Assembly: GCA_022495005.1 (NCBI GenBank)
Contig: JAGYXB010000096.1
Coordinates: forward strand, 62,001 to 126,000
DNA length: 64,000 nt
Direction of reading: 5' to 3'
Origin: Rhyacophila brunnea
Lineage: Eukaryota; Arthropoda; Insecta; Trichoptera; Rhyacophilidae
Positions within the stretch are counted from its first letter, which is position 1; every line of letters starts with the position of its first letter. Of this stretch, positions 11,325 to 23,874 are shown in pieces. Made by a program: the position numbers and the translations under genes. Under the pieces are notes generated by a model. The model saw only the letters and a program-made list of their open reading frames with translations, was not told the origin of the DNA and searched no databases.

Positions 11325-11812
11325 GGCCATGACCTTGCTTTTTCTTACAAGGCGGTTAATTACATTGAGTCATTTACATATACGCATGTATGGTGACATT
11401 CTAAATTTTGATCGATTAGAGTTTGCAGATGTGCAGTTAATTATATTCCTCCATTTATCTATTTGATTTTCAAATATTTTGTGTATTGCTCTTGTGTTGT
11501 TTTGTTGGTTAATATTTCGTGATTTCTGAGCTTCGATAGCCCATTGCTCCTTTTTTAGTATTGGGCAGTCGTTGATGACATGTAACACAGTTTTTGATGT
11601 GTAGCCGTCACATGCACAGAAGTCATCGTCCCTCAATTTAAATCTATTTATATAGTCTCCCGGTGCTCCGTGGCCTGTTAGTATCTGCGTGAGTTCGTGT
11701 GATGTTCTGTATGTTCCTGGCAAGAGTGATGGCATAGAATATGTTTGTAATACATTTTCGCGTAATTTGATCTTGTGGCGGATGTTGTAGGTATATCTGT
11801 TATTCCATAGCT
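11325..11812 (-). mobile_element. R1-like LINE, 3' fragment
   Basis: The minus-strand frame at 11735-11370 (121 residues) contains HELTQILTGHGAPGDYINRF, then RDDDFCACDG, then HVINDCP. This is the C-terminal region that follows reverse transcriptase in R1/TRAS-type elements, with a Cys-Cys-His-Cys knuckle. The frame ends in TAA and is followed by a short 3' UTR (CCTTGTAAGAAAAAGCAAGG) shared with the copy at 25722-26223. Everything upstream, including the reverse transcriptase core, is missing. Confidence 0.75.
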
Positions 11813-11882
11813 CTATTATATATTATTATAATATTATATACGTTTATATTAAGGACACCTGTATGTATGAATCTTTTTAAAA

Positions 11883-12400
11883 TTGTATATAGCACTGAAG
11901 CACACGTACTGTCCCGAGCTCTCTAAACTACTAGATAGATTTTCTGGTAGATATTCAATTACTCTAGTTGATGTAAATACAAAAATATTCTACATAATAT
12001 TATTTTTTAGGTTATCACGAATTCACTGTATCTGCGTGTCATTTTTGCATTCTATAAAGTGTGGCGTGCATTATTTTTTTGTAATTTTATATGAATTTAC
12101 AAATGTCGTTCGCATCCTAACTGGATATTACATGGATAAATAACTTGGTAAGAGGGCACGCATCATCATTCAACTGTCATGTATTTTCAATCGCGTCAAG
12201 TATTTTTCTAGTTATCTACTGATTTGTGCAAAAATGTAATAATATATACTATTTTTGTAGTTCTGTTATGTATAATATGTAACTATGTAATCTATGATAA
12301 CTCCCCAATGACAGTAAATTGTCTTTTGTTTAATTCATCGACACCCAACGTTACTAACCATGTACACATATTAAGAATATTCGATCGTTGTGATTTCGAC
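11883..12400. other. No recognised feature
   Basis: Two AT-rich chance frames (11883-12143 and 12224-12634, plus) show no family signature. The second runs antisense into the LINE below. Confidence 0.4.
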
Positions 12401-12410
12401 TATTGCAATG

Positions 12411-13011
12411 ACATCATCATTATCAGGGGCGCGACAACCCGGTGTCCTGGCCTCCTTCAACAACTCCCTCCACCTGTCCTTATCCAGTCTGGCCACTTTC
12501 CAATTCGGTACCCCCAGAATACGGCAGTTCCATCCAACCAGCGAATCTTTGGTCTGCCTCTTCTTCTATGCCCTATTAGATTGCTGGACATCACTCTCTT
12601 TGCCGGTTCATTGTCATTCATACGGTGCACATGACCTAGCCATTGCAGTCTCCCAATCTTAATTGATTGAACTGCGCTGCAATCTTTATACAGCCTGTAG
12701 AGCTCAGCATTATATCTTCTCCTCCAATTGGTGCCGTCCTTTATCGGTCCATATATGCGACGGAGAATTTTTCTTTCAAATATGTTCAGGGCTCATTCAT
12801 TTCGCAGAGTTAATGTCCAGATTTTCGATGCGTAAAGAGTGCTTTTAGTTCGGCGAGATAGAATGCGGGACTTAAAATGTCTTAACAGGCCAAAGTATCA
12901 TTTATTCGCAGACATGATTCTCTTGTTGATTTCTTCTGTAATATCAATATGTCGAGTTACAAGAGATCCAAGGTATATGAAACTGTCGACCGTATCAAAC
13001 TTACTACTTAA
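12411..13011 (-). mobile_element. 5'-truncated LINE (family L2), reverse-transcriptase C-terminal part
   Basis: Read on the minus strand this matches the copy at 47246-48146: FDTVDSFIYLGSLVTRH, then ITEEINKRIM, and downstream a conserved tail ending in GGGCGCGACAAC read as its complement. The 3' end is a TGATGATG-type tail. A 10-bp direct repeat TATTGCAATG flanks it (12401-12410 and 13012-13021), marking a target-primed insertion with 5' truncation. The coding frame is broken by several indels and stops. Confidence 0.85.
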
Positions 13012-13021
13012 TATTGCAATG

Positions 13022-15620
13022 TACCTACTCAATATTATATTATTGATCAACCCCAATTTATCCACCCTATCTAGCTGTGTTACTACACACATAATTAAAC
13101 CCTTGTACATGAACTAAGCGTCACTAATATTACTTAGTTACTATTTCATATTATTTATACTATTGTAAATGATTCTGATATCATTCAACTCGGACCATTC
13201 AACTTCTTCAAACTTAATTCAGCTCTGCTTACCGAGTTGTTTCACTGCGGAATAAACTCTCTTGAGTTCTTTTACTTTTATACCATGTAACTGTAAATAG
13301 ATAATTGACGAATAAACATGTTTCTGAAGATCCATCAAGTCTTATTAGGTACTGACACACCTTCCACTGGACCACGTGAAGGATCGGGGACCGTTGGTAA
13401 GGATTTGCGTTGCTGAAAACATAACAGTTCTTATAATAAGATGATTAATGATTTTTGCGAATATTTCAAAATGGTGGTGCCCAATGATTAACTTTTTCAA
13501 ATATTTCCATACCTAATAATTAAATTGTGAAAGTTCTCTATTGCAAAAAGATTACCGACGTCTGCCCGATGGTGTCAAATCTCCGCATCTAAGTTTTTTT
13601 TTTTTACTTTCTTTTCACCTTTTCATAGTCCTTTGAATTGATCGGCATGTCATCTGAAAAGGCTTTCGAGGAGCCTTTGGAGGGCTTCGAGTGATTAATC
13701 GATCGTTAGGCGAATAAAGAGCACAATCCCTATTCTACTGGTGTTATTTAGGTATGTCACGTTATCGCACGGTTTGTTAGAATGCGTGGATATCTTTGAA
13801 GAAAAATTATCTAACAGCAAAAGCGTGAAATTATTTGAAGGAATGGAATGTCAGACTAATGCTTCAATTATATTATGATGCATGTCGCGTCGCATCATCC
13901 CGCAGAATATTTTTAATGATCACCATCCCTATAAATTCAATGATGGAGAGTGCCAAATCCAATGTATTAGTATTTTGAATTAGTATTCATTATTCATTTT
14001 AATTTCAATTAATTTTAACAGTTTCTGCGTGTGCCTGCGTTAAAATTACTTGCGATATTGCATCTATTGCGATATAATATTTTGAACAGAATTTAACCTG
14101 CATACCATAGATAATAGACAACATTCTTATAGAAAATACATAGTGCCAACCGCTGAAAACAAAAAAAAACCTAATTTTGACAAGAGTCGACAAAGTGTAG
14201 GCATGTAGAAGATGATAAAAACGTTCATTGAGTCATTCAGGTGTCGATGCAGTGCAGTTCAACGTGAGGTGACCTCATTGTTGTTCTGGTGATTTCGGCA
14301 GATTTGTTCACGCATTCGCTGCTGAGTAGATAATTATTTTTTAATTAGCACCTTTAAAATGCACGTTAATTACATCGATCGGCCGCCTGGTCATTACGCG
14401 CATGTGCGTCTTCAGCGTCCAAAGTATTAACTGACAATGTTTGTTTAAAGGTTCAAAATCTGCAACGGGATGGGAGCACCAGTCTGTATAACATTTTAAA
14501 TACCAAGAACAATTACAATACACATTTTTTCTCGTAGCGGCAGCTTACTGTGACGTCACGTGATAGTCCGCGAGATGCACCATAATATATTTCGCGCTTT
14601 ATATTCATCATGAAAAATCATAAAGTATCAAGACACCATGATAAATGAAGAAGTATTCGATTTTATTCGAATGTAGCATAAAAATATTTTTTTAAATATG
14701 GAGCATTCGAAACAATTGAAATGAATTCTTCTATCAAATCAACGAATAAAATATTGATCATATTATCACAGTCTGTATAGTTCGGTGTGGTTTTAAAAAT
14801 GGATATATAATATTTTTATTACCGTTATAATATTATAATATGTTTATATATTTTACCAAGTTAAGTGTTCATATAATTATAATATTCATTCATGTGGGTT
14901 TGCTTTCTTATAATTTTGGGGGTGCACTCTGCGTGAAATTAGCTTGAAACAACGTCTAAGCAATGGTTTTAAGCAGATATTTCAATGACAACTTTGCCTT
15001 CCAAAAAGCATAAATACTAAATGAGTTTTCGGGCAGTACCTAAATGAAATCATAACCAAGGTAAATTAAACGTTTTATGCAATAACACCATCTGTCCTGA
15101 TCCAGACTTCTCCCAAATTAACTACAGAAAAAATACAGAGATTGTTGACAGTGTTAAATACCCCAGCTATTGCCACATGAGAGTTGTCGCTTTGCAAAGA
15201 GAGATATAGCTGGAGCCAACTCGATGAGGAATGTACTCAGTTAAAATCAGAACAGATGTTTGCAGGAGATACTGGGTGTGTGATGCTATAACTTGATGGA
15301 TTCTGAGGAGTTATTATAGTGGAGCAGGCAGCTTCTCGTCATACTGTATATGAAGAAGCGACGTTGGAACTAGTATGCCAAGGTTTGTCTGTTCTTCAAG
15401 ATGATTCCGTAACCCTGGAATGCCACATTCTGTACATAGAGATACGAGATGAAGATAAAAGAAGAATTGCGAGCGACAGAGGTTCTTGGACACGCTGTGT
15501 GTTGTCCATATACTCTTAATGAGCAGCGGATGTTGTCGAAGATGAAAAATAAGTAGAAAAATTAAACACGAAATCTAAATAGACCATGCATATGGTATTT
15601 GCAAACGTACAAGTCTGTTT
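13022..15620. other. No recognised gene
   Basis: AT-rich DNA. A 67-codon frame at 15319-15519 (plus, GTG start, fairly charged) lies in a slightly GC-richer 350-bp patch. I do not recognise it, and no splice context or homology is visible. Confidence 0.4.
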
Positions 15621-15627
15621 TTTAATT

Positions 15628-15745
15628 TTCATAGCCGATTTAGGCAACATTTATGAATTCAAGAATGATAACCTAACCTAAACTAACAAATAATACAGTA
15701 CATCGGCTATATTCAAAATTTGTTTGCTACTGGCTTCTACTTAAT
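15628..15745 (+). repeat. Interspersed repeat U2, copy 1
   Basis: About 115 bp are shared with 60824-60933: TTTTCATAGCCGATTT, GAATTCAAGA, ACCTAACCTAAACTAAC, CATCGGCTAT and TTTGTTTGCTACTGGCTTC. GCCGAT near the start and ATCGGCTAT near the end form a short inverted pair. Class unknown. Confidence 0.6.
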
Positions 15746-16158
15746 ATACAAGAACCTTTGTAAAATATTTCAATTGTTTACAGTTAATAAGGTTTGTGTT
15801 TATATTATATTCATAGTTTAGTGAGCTGTTATCATATACTAATTGAATTGTTTCTTTTTTAGGTTGTGAACCGATCAATCGATCGTGTTTTATTGGTATA
15901 TATGTACGTATTAAACACAGAACAGATTAATAAGATGGAAATGCGAAAGTCAGCCACCCTAGACCAAGACTTTAAAGCCAGATTTGGTTTATTATTTGGA
16001 TAATATGTTCAGACTATCAAATGTAAGTAATACAAGGCCCGATGAATACCCTCAAATATCATGATACAGATAAAGATAACATATTGCTTAATATGTGTTT
16101 AAGTTAATCCCATATTTCTCCACAGTCAGTAATTATTATATTTTCTTACAGTCACACC

Positions 16159-16962
16159 TAGGGACTGCAATACCGGTATTCAAATACGGGTATTCAATTA
16201 TTTATTTATACCAAAATACCGGCTTCAAAAATTCAAAATACCAGGTATTAAGAAAGCATACACGTTTATGTTTATAAAAAATGAATTCGATGTTATTTTT
16301 CATTATTTACTAATACTATTTTGTACGTAATGTATAAGTTTTATGCTGCAAAATACAAATAATATAGATAGAATGAAACAACAAAAGTTAAATAATATTA
16401 AAAACATAATTCCTCAAATATACTAATAGAATTGTCGCGATGAATTAACATATTTTCCAATTATTCTATAACTATTGATCCAACGTTGATAGTAGGTACA
16501 TCCAATATATGACAACAACAATTATAAATGTAAGTAGGTACTTTAGGTTGCTATAAAATTTTCGACCATGTCCGATCCTAATAGGATCATATGGGCCTCC
16601 ACAGAGTAGAGATTTGTATTAACAGACTTTGTTTTTACGAGAAATGGATGTCAACCACTTGCTCAACCTATTAGGTCCATACCCTGACTCACACACAAAT
16701 TGAAAAATAATATGTGTCCTCGCCAGACCCAGGATTCGAACTTGGGACCCACGGCGTTGTAGTCCAACGCCTAAGCCGCGCGGCCACCGTGGGTGTATAT
16801 AATGCGTGGTGTGTATAAAATAGTGATTTAAATATATTTTAATAGTTATATTCATTTATAGGTACTTCTTTTTTTCTATAGTATGTTTTGACGAATACCG
16901 GTATTCAATAATAAATACCGAATTACCGGTATTGATATATTCATTCGGTATTGCAATCCCTG
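16159..16962. mobile_element. hAT MITE family 6 (TIR CAGGGATTGCAATACCG), with nested SINE
   Basis: The left end is TAGGGACTGCAATACCGG and the right end is the reverse complement of CAGGGATTGCAATACCG. A perfect 8-bp duplication GTCACACC flanks it (16151-16158 and 16963-16970). ATACCGGTATT words are repeated near both ends, a subterminal arrangement typical of transposase-binding sites. A reverse-oriented SINE lies inside. No transposase. Confidence 0.9.
16563..16795 (-). mobile_element. tRNA-derived SINE (family S1), copy 2, nested
   Basis: The minus strand reads a head with GGTGGCCGCGCGGCTTAGGC (A-box region) and GGTTCGAA-type B box (here AAGTTCGAATCC). The body follows with TTGACATCCATTTCTCGT and CTCTGTGGAGGCCC. 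It sits inside the family 6 MITE. No clear target duplication found. Confidence 0.85.
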
Positions 16963-17436
16963 GTCACACCTAGAAGGTAACGTACTTCCTATTATTATGT
17001 TCTCTAGTATTAACCGTTATATAAATACTCTTTAGAAACTTTGCCATCCCTACAGTCATATCAAAGAAGTTTTGCTTTGGAGTTCGTAGAAGAGGTAACG
17101 CAAAATATTATTATTTTCTCCATGCAAAATAAAACAGGACGAGTTGGGATAACTAGGTACCTACACGCTTTCCGTTAAAGCTCAAAATGGGTTGGTAATA
17201 TTACAAAACTCATCACGACAGATGCTTAAACCCAATGCCACACTGTCAAGGCTCTGTTTTTGGTGAAATTATAATAAAATGCAAATAAGCGACGCCCTAA
17301 GCCTAAACTCTTGAAATAATACAGTTTCTAAAATGTCTCGCAAAGTTTATTTTTGAGATGACTTTAATATCGTGAAACAACAACTTTATTTTCTAACAAT
17401 AAATTGTCAGGTGGGCTTTAGTTTATCTATACCTAC

Positions 17437-17968
17437 TAGTAGGGAAGGGTGGAGGTAGGCTGTTAAGGTTCACCATAAAAGAACACCTTAAACTTTATTA
17501 GTCATACGTTTTTGTTTTTATTGAACCAAGACTACGATTTACAGATGGTATGGGGTTTTTAAAAATCAATTAAACCATGCCTATACTAAACCATAATAGT
17601 TTTGGAATATTTTGGGCGATACGACAAAATTGTGCACACTTTTTCAATCATACTTATTTGTTTTCGTTGGAATAAGAATACATATTATTACACATTATGT
17701 TCGTTCATTTTTTTAATTCATTAAGCCCTGCCTATACCGCACTATAATAAAAAAAAAACTTTAAATTATTCGTAGTTAAATTATGTATGATTTAATTGCA
17801 TAATTGACTATTTTCTAATATTATGGCTTAGTTTTTGCAGGGTTAAATTGAATTTTATAACCTAACCAACGCCATCTGTAAATTTCAGTCTAATAGCATG
17901 ACTGACAAAGTTTAGTGTGTACTATTTATGTGCGGATCTTAACAGCCTACCTCCACCCTTCGCCACTA
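17437..17968. mobile_element. hAT MITE family 1, copy 3
   Basis: The left end is TAGTAGGGAAGGGTGGAGG and the right end is CACCCTTCGCCACTA. Flanking 8-mers are ATACCTAC and ATACTTAC (7 of 8). Internal landmarks match the other copies: GTCATACG, AACCAAGACTAC, CAGATGGTATGG and TTTGGGCGATACGAC. At 532 bp it is shorter than the 644-bp copy at 3439. Confidence 0.85.
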
Positions 17969-17989
17969 ATACTTACCTAGTCCAAGAAA

Positions 17990-18940
17990 TCAATATGTAA
18001 TGTGTGTCAAATAATGATTTTTGTTGTAGGTACTAAATCCAACTAAATCGTACTGTATTAACGATATACAGTGCTGGAATAAAACTATATTGATAGGAAT
18101 GATTTCTTTGGAGTTGATGAAGAAGAGGATGATGAAATTATTGAGGCAGCGGTAGTGAGGTGGATTTAGATTTACCGACGACTACCGATCTACTGTTAAG
18201 GCTATACCTCAGTTGAGGCATGGTCTAAAAAGATCGTGGCTAGGCGATGCGCGGATTGCGGGTCGCAGGTGTAAATGACGCATGCCGAACGAAATATAAT
18301 TTGTCATATAAATCCAATATGCGTCCATTTAATGTTCTGTTTATTTCAGGAATCTGTTCTATTAGTAACAATAATAATATATTCATTGACATGTTTTCTT
18401 TTTCAAATAAATGGGTAACGTTTTTAGTCGTCAAATTGACGTATTCACACCTCGACGTTCGTTGTCCGAATGCCAGCGAGTCCAAAATTTCGTCGCGCCT
18501 ATAGTTGAAAATTATTTGCCGTTTCACTGATGTATCGTTTTAAGCACGTGACTGTGTCGAGTGACGGACTCGTAATGAGTGGTGAGGAGTTATGGATCGT
18601 CCTCGCTATTTATACAAATGAACTCAATACATTACAAGAGACAGTGTCGTAATTAAATAAATCTTAATAGATACTGTTGATCTAGGATCTAGGTTATGAT
18701 TGAGGAAATGCTGACAATCGCTTCCGCCACCTTGATTTGTTTTGACAACAAGACATAAATGTTCAAGTGTGTCACACTTGTAATGCTGAGTGGCATGATT
18801 GCTGTGTTTCTTTTCTGACGGTACATGAGAGATAATATTACAATTACGATTATTAGTCATATATTATTACATAGAATAATAATAAAATACTACAGTAATG
18901 TATAATAATCATTATAAGTGGGCCAATTAATTAATTATCC
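17990..18940. other. No recognised gene
   Basis: Overlapping frames of 85 (plus) and 95 (minus) residues at 18240-18527 show no recognisable motif. The sequence around 18110-18240 (runs of GAA and GAT codons) could be an eroded coding segment but cannot be assigned. Confidence 0.35.
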
Positions 18941-18942
18941 AG

Positions 18943-19400
18943 TGCGTGTCCTAGCCTTCTTCAAGAACTTCCTACATCTCCCCATATCCTGAGCCAGTGT
19001 CCTCCAAGTGTCTGCGCCAGCAGCTCGAGTATCTTTCTAGACACCGTTCTGCCACGGAGTTCAGGCCTTCCAATCGACCAGCCGACCAGGATTCTCTTCA
19101 GTGGTTAAGCACTGTGCATTTTTACTACAGCCATGGTACACACATTGGAGTCTACCAAGCTTAACGAATGCGGATACATATTCTTCTTGGAAGAAGGTTT
19201 ATAGTTCCGGATTGTGCCGAATATACAAGTCTTCTTCTTTTAGTATGGACCAATATTATATCCTGCGCAGCATCTTCCTCTGATATATAGTGAGCACACC
19301 CATAGGTTAGTATTGGTCGACTACGGGTTTTCTTTACATCATAATTTTTGTATGACAGGAATGAATGCGAGACTGATTTTGTAGATTAAAAAAGCAGCAT
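18943..19400 (-). mobile_element. Decayed LINE (L2-related) 3' fragment
   Basis: On the minus strand the 3' part reads, with frameshifts, TLAQDM then KFLKKARTRT, the closing motif of LINE reverse-transcriptase proteins (compare LDKDRWRELLEEARTHTG in the 47.2-kb copy). A GRP-like motif lies upstream. Many stops are present. The upstream limit is approximate. Confidence 0.55.
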
Positions 19401-19646
19401 TATCAAACTATGAAAATTAGTTGAGTAGGTAGTCATAAAAAAACTTTTAAGCATTGCTTTAATTCCTGGACAGAGGTATTGAACATGTCAATAGAATAAC
19501 TATTCGAAAGATAATGAATACTTGGCAATAAAGAATGGATAATAAGTTTTTTGTAATTTGACTAAGTATTTTTATTTTTTAACTTATCTTAATTTGACTA
19601 CATTAAGCTCTTTTATTTTATTAACTGTCAATTCATGGTGGAACTG

Positions 19647-19879
19647 CATTGTATTGTTGTTTAATTTAATAAAACGCAATTTTTTGTAATACTTATTCCA
19701 CTTTTAATTAATAAATTAGGACCGGTTTCGTCCGCCTCAGAGGGACATTTTCAATAAGTTTCATTCAACAAGTTGAAAATGTCCCCCTGAGGCGAACGAA
19801 AGCGGTCCTAATTTATTGATTAAAAGTGGAATAAGTACTACAAAAAATTGCGTTTTATTAATTAAACAACAATACATTA
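19647..19879. mobile_element. Foldback (long inverted repeat) element
   Basis: Two arms of about 108 bp (19647-19754 and 19772-19879) are near-perfect reverse complements, separated by only about 17 bp. The arms share TTATTCCACTTTTAAT, AAATTAGGACCG and GCCTCAG followed by GGACATTTTCAA. RNA from either strand would form one long hairpin. No coding frame or definite target duplication. Confidence 0.85.
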
Positions 19880-20185
19880 CGATCAATGTAGTTTGAAAAA
19901 AAACTTGGGAAAATAGTCCGGTTATATTGCCGGTAGATATTTTTACATTACCATAATTTCAGCAATTTTTCTTATTTTTTAAAACTAATTACTAAGCTCG
20001 GTAAAACTATTAAACTACCTATTGCAATAATTTTAGTGAATTTCCAAGACTTTGATATCATATTCAGGTGTGAATAGACAATCTGTGATCTCTATTCAAG
20101 ATAGTTCCTATTTCTAGTTATAATAAGATCTTGTAAACACTGTAATAATTTATTTCTCTAATAAAGTGTTCTTTAAAACTAATTC

Positions 20186-20445
20186 AGCGCATCTATTCTA
20201 TATACAAGGCTGCTATTGGCAGATATCGAGGTAGTTTATCATATTTATGACATTGAGGTTTTATAATTGTTACAATAAGTTAAACTGTCAAAACTGTCTA
20301 TCTCACTCTAAATGTTAACACAGCCAAGAGAGGAGCTGTTAAAACATAGCACTTATTGTAACGATTACGATTACAACTATCTTATTGTAAGATAGCTGCC
20401 GATAGCGGCCGATAGCAGTCTTGTGTATAGAATAATGCGTTGGTC
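20186..20445. mobile_element. MITE with imperfect TIRs
   Basis: The left end TATTCTATATACAAGGCTGC matches the reverse complement of the right end, TATTCTATACACAAGACTGC. Both continue into CTAT-GG-type sequence, with extra GATAGC words near the right end. About 260 bp, non-coding. The target duplication could not be settled. Confidence 0.65.
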
Positions 20446-21419
20446 TCTTTAATTTGATTTTCCCTTTTGCAATACTATTTCTTCCACGTGTAAGGATTGC
20501 TGGTGGCGCCCTGGTGGTTTATCTTGAGTGTAAGTATTGCAAGAAACCTTCACGACTCATTGTCGTGGGAGAATATTTTCTTGAGGAATATTCCTTTCTA
20601 AAATAGATGCCGATCCTCACTCAGAGCTGTTGATAAGTTTGACGGTTGAACTAGACCGTGGTCATGCATATATAATAATATTATCATTTATATTATTTAT
20701 AGCATATTGGTTATCTCGAGATAGCATAAGATTACCATTACATCTTTTATTTGTTTTATTACAATACCTATCTACCATTTACACACTAGCAAAAAATACC
20801 ATCTGTTTTAATTAAAAATGAATTCTCTATTAAATGCATGAGTTGATTTTTAGACCAATTCGGTTCAGCCGGTTTTTCACGTATGAAAAATAAATTCATT
20901 TCGCTGGAGTTATATTTCGCTGACGATATAAATTCACTATTCCAATTGCTTTCAGTTGGGATACTACCTACGTATGTCTCTCTAGGGCCTAGCAAATTTT
21001 ATTCCATCTATAAATTCATAAAACTCCCAAAACAAAATAATACAAATTTGTTTTTCTGAAATAACTTCCACTTTTTACATTACTATTTGACAGGTTTTGA
21101 AAATCGGTTAACCTCAAAATGAGTCTACGTGGTGTGATTCATTTTTTTTACTGGCAAGTTTGCCACTATCGTTCTCCTGTGCTGGCGCATATATCTAACA
21201 ACACCAACAGTCGCGTGAAAATTCAGAAGCTTCCGAACTTTTTTGATTCATGCATGCAATCTTGCAACTTGCATGATAATACATGTTTACAATATGTGAA
21301 TTTTTATCTTATGGCAGCGATAACGTATTGTCAGCAGTAAATGCTTGCATGTCATGTAAACGGGTTATTGTTCCAACTCGACATTCAAACAAAGTTTTCT
21401 CTCCACTATCCGCCACATC

Positions 21420-21846
21420 CATGCCCCCCCCCATCCTGAAGCGGGCCCTCAGGCTAGGATCTTTGGCAGGCCCTCTACCTATCACTAAGGTTAAAAGTAG
21501 TGACGCACAACATTAACGTTGTACAAATTGTGTTTTTGGTCAGATTAAGGGTACCTACTTATATAGTGTATTATTAGCGATTTTTAATACATCTACTTTA
21601 ATTATGGAGTTGTCGAGTATTGACACACAATAATAAAAAATTACACCGCACAATCATATAATTCAAAATGTTAATGGGCATGAAGTATAATAGCATTGCA
21701 GGCGACTTTTTTTACTGTTCAAGCTAATTTATGATGCGTATTTATCTCACTTATCTGGTCAACCCGACATGCCCCCCCCCCAAAGCCCGGGCCTCCAGGA
21801 TAGAGCCCTGTCAGCCCCCCTCCTCCCACTCATTGTGGTGGCCATG
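21420..21846 (-). mobile_element. hAT-like MITE family 2, complete copy with perfect TSD
   Basis: The element runs from CATGCCCCCCCC to GGTGGCCATG and is flanked by a perfect 8-bp duplication GCCACATC (21412-21419 and 21847-21854). Read on the minus strand it matches the nested copies at 6570, 49030 and 53451: CTGACAGGGCTCTA, GAGATAAATACGCA and a GGTAGAGGGCC block before the right end. Non-coding. This copy defines the family boundaries best. Confidence 0.92.
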
Positions 21847-21859
21847 GCCACATCTTTAT

Positions 21860-22400
21860 AATCTTTCAAGCCTATTCAAATTCAAATTTATTTATTTTTA
21901 CATTACAGTGAACATTTAATTATAATACTTTCACAACATGACATTTAAAAAAAGAAATAGAATAAAACAGTATAAAAAGCAAACAGGTAAATACAAAAAT
22001 TATATAGCATGGAAGCACACTGAATGAGCTAAGTGGACCCTATTTTAAGAATTTATAAGACAACCCTCACCTATATACTCATCTTCATATAGGTGAAATA
22101 TATCAACATCTAAAGCAATTTGGTTGAACAGGGTTATTGCCCTCCCAATTGGCATCACCAATGGCAGGTTAGTTTTGCACCTTTGGAGAACAAACAACTA
22201 ATACTTCCGATTTCTAAGATAGTTATCAGGGACACACAAGACGCAACTAACGAGGAGTGCCCGTCAAGATTCTACTAGGAACTTCCTTCCCACTCTTACT
22301 TCGGCCGAGTCTAGTTGAGAAGAACCTTTTTCTCTCGCTTTATTGCATCGTTTTATCATTTTTAACACAGCCGCCCATGACGTTAACCTGAGATGTCAAA
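21860..22400. other. AT-rich DNA, no assigned feature
   Basis: The AAATTTATTTATTTTTACATTACAGTG-type stretch resembles LINE 3' sequence (compare 42345-42430) but carries no coding motif. Confidence 0.35.
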
Positions 22401-22404
22401 ATAA

Positions 22405-22580
22405 TGTCGTTGAGTAACACGTCTTACTTGATTTCAAATATATCCCATTATAATCAAGTTAGACGTGTTAACTGTGCTAACAATTATTGTAGATTACCAC
22501 ATTGTTTATGGAATTGCTCCGAGTAATATCCGTGTTATTTTGGAGCAATAAAAATAACGGAAACGAGTTACTGTGTTAAC
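22405..22580 (+). repeat. Interspersed repeat U3, copy 1, with inverted middle
   Basis: Outer parts match 61190-61365: AATGTCGTTGAGTAACAC on the left and ATTGTAGATTACCAC, TTTATGGAATTGCTCCGAG and ATATCCGTGTTATTT on the right. The middle (about 22420-22471) is the reverse complement of the corresponding segment in the other copy and is bounded by GTAACAC and GTGTTAAC. Confidence 0.65.
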
Positions 22581-22589
22581 TACTTAGAA

Positions 22590-23175
22590 TAGCTCTGCTG
22601 AACTGCCTTTTATACGTATTGTTATTATACCAATAGGTCGATTTTATTCAGTCCCGGCTATTCTTTTATCTTTCGGATGGTCTGTCAAGAATAAATATAA
22701 AATATTAAATTAAATAATATCTTGCGTTTCTGTTAATCTTTCATGTCTACCAAGCTACCCTACTCACAACAATAATGGTATTAGTAACCTAATCAATACA
22801 TGCGAAGTAGGTAGTTAGTATGTGTTGATAATATTATATTTTAGTTTCTTATTTAACCGGTTAAGTGCCCAAAGCGTCTTTGGACGCCCTAATTACACCA
22901 ATTCTTATGTTAATTACTATCAATTAACTAATTGCGGCATAGAAAGGATTAAACCCTCTGAAAATTGGTATTCACATAACAGACTATAATATAGAATAAT
23001 ACCACGCAGCTCTAAAAGTCAAAATAAATCAATTCACGAAAAGGGTTCGACTGTTATTCGTATGAATCATTACCATTCTTTCAATAATACTATATAGGTA
23101 TATCTGAATTTTTATATAAATTATTTTTAACCTTAATATTATATTATAGTCAGGCTTAATAAAATTCACTGCAAC
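22590..23175. other. No recognised feature
   Basis: AT-rich, no coding frame, no recognisable repeat ends. Confidence 0.4.
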
Positions 23176-23184
23176 ATACTCGTA

Positions 23185-23874
23185 GGGATTCCAATCCCGG
23201 GCTATTTTCGATACCTATGAATCCCGCAATTTTTATGGAAAATAAAATAAAAACGAAAATATAACAGAAAAAATATTTTTAATAACAAATACCTACATTA
23301 GAAATAAACTGAGTTTGAATGAAGTTTGATTTATACCCATGTGTAAGTTGCCGATTCGTTTTATTTTTTCACATAAATTAATAAAAATGAGAAAGATTGG
23401 AAAAAACAATACTTCGCACTATTAAAAAAGTAATTCCACTATGATCTCATACGTTTTACGGCAGTTTCATATTTTTCTGACTAATTAGATTTGAAGCGAA
23501 AAGGCCATAAGTGCACCACATGATTTGCTTTACTATTTTAAATCTTGCTAACCCATTTATTAAGTCTTTACTATCAGAAACAGCAATCTCATATAAAATT
23601 CACATTATTATTTATATTACAATATTATTTACTCCATTAAACTTATGTATTTCTAAGATTGAATGTATACAATATTAACAATAAATATCTTAAATAGTAT
23701 AAATTATACTAGATTTATTGTTGACCGATTTTATTAACGTTATTTGTAAATTTAATTTTTTTATATTAACAATGGAAGAAAATCTAATCCCGGGACCAGT
23801 CCCGTGATCCCGGGATTGTCAAATTGTAATCCCGAAATCCCGGGATTAGAATTTTGGCTCGAGATTGGATTCCC
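23185..23874. mobile_element. hAT MITE family 8 (TIR GGGATTCCAATCCCGGG), complete
   Basis: Left end GGGATTCCAATCCCGGGC, right end reverse complement GGGAATCCAATCTCGAGC. A perfect 8-bp duplication TACTCGTA lies at 23177-23184 and 23875-23882. CCCGGGATT words recur near both ends (around 23790-23850), a subterminal array. No transposase. A half copy lies at 35757-36194 in reverse orientation. Confidence 0.9.

Noticed and set aside
12224..12662. Overlapping plus-strand frames of 136 and 90 residues
   Set aside because: They are antisense to the LINE at 12411-13011, where the minus strand carries the conserved motifs.
15319..15519. 67-codon charged frame as a gene
   Set aside because: It opens with GTG, has no splice or promoter context and no recognised family.
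18240..18527. Frames of 85 and 95 residues on opposite strands
   Set aside because: Neither has recognisable motifs, and mutual overlap suggests one or both are chance.
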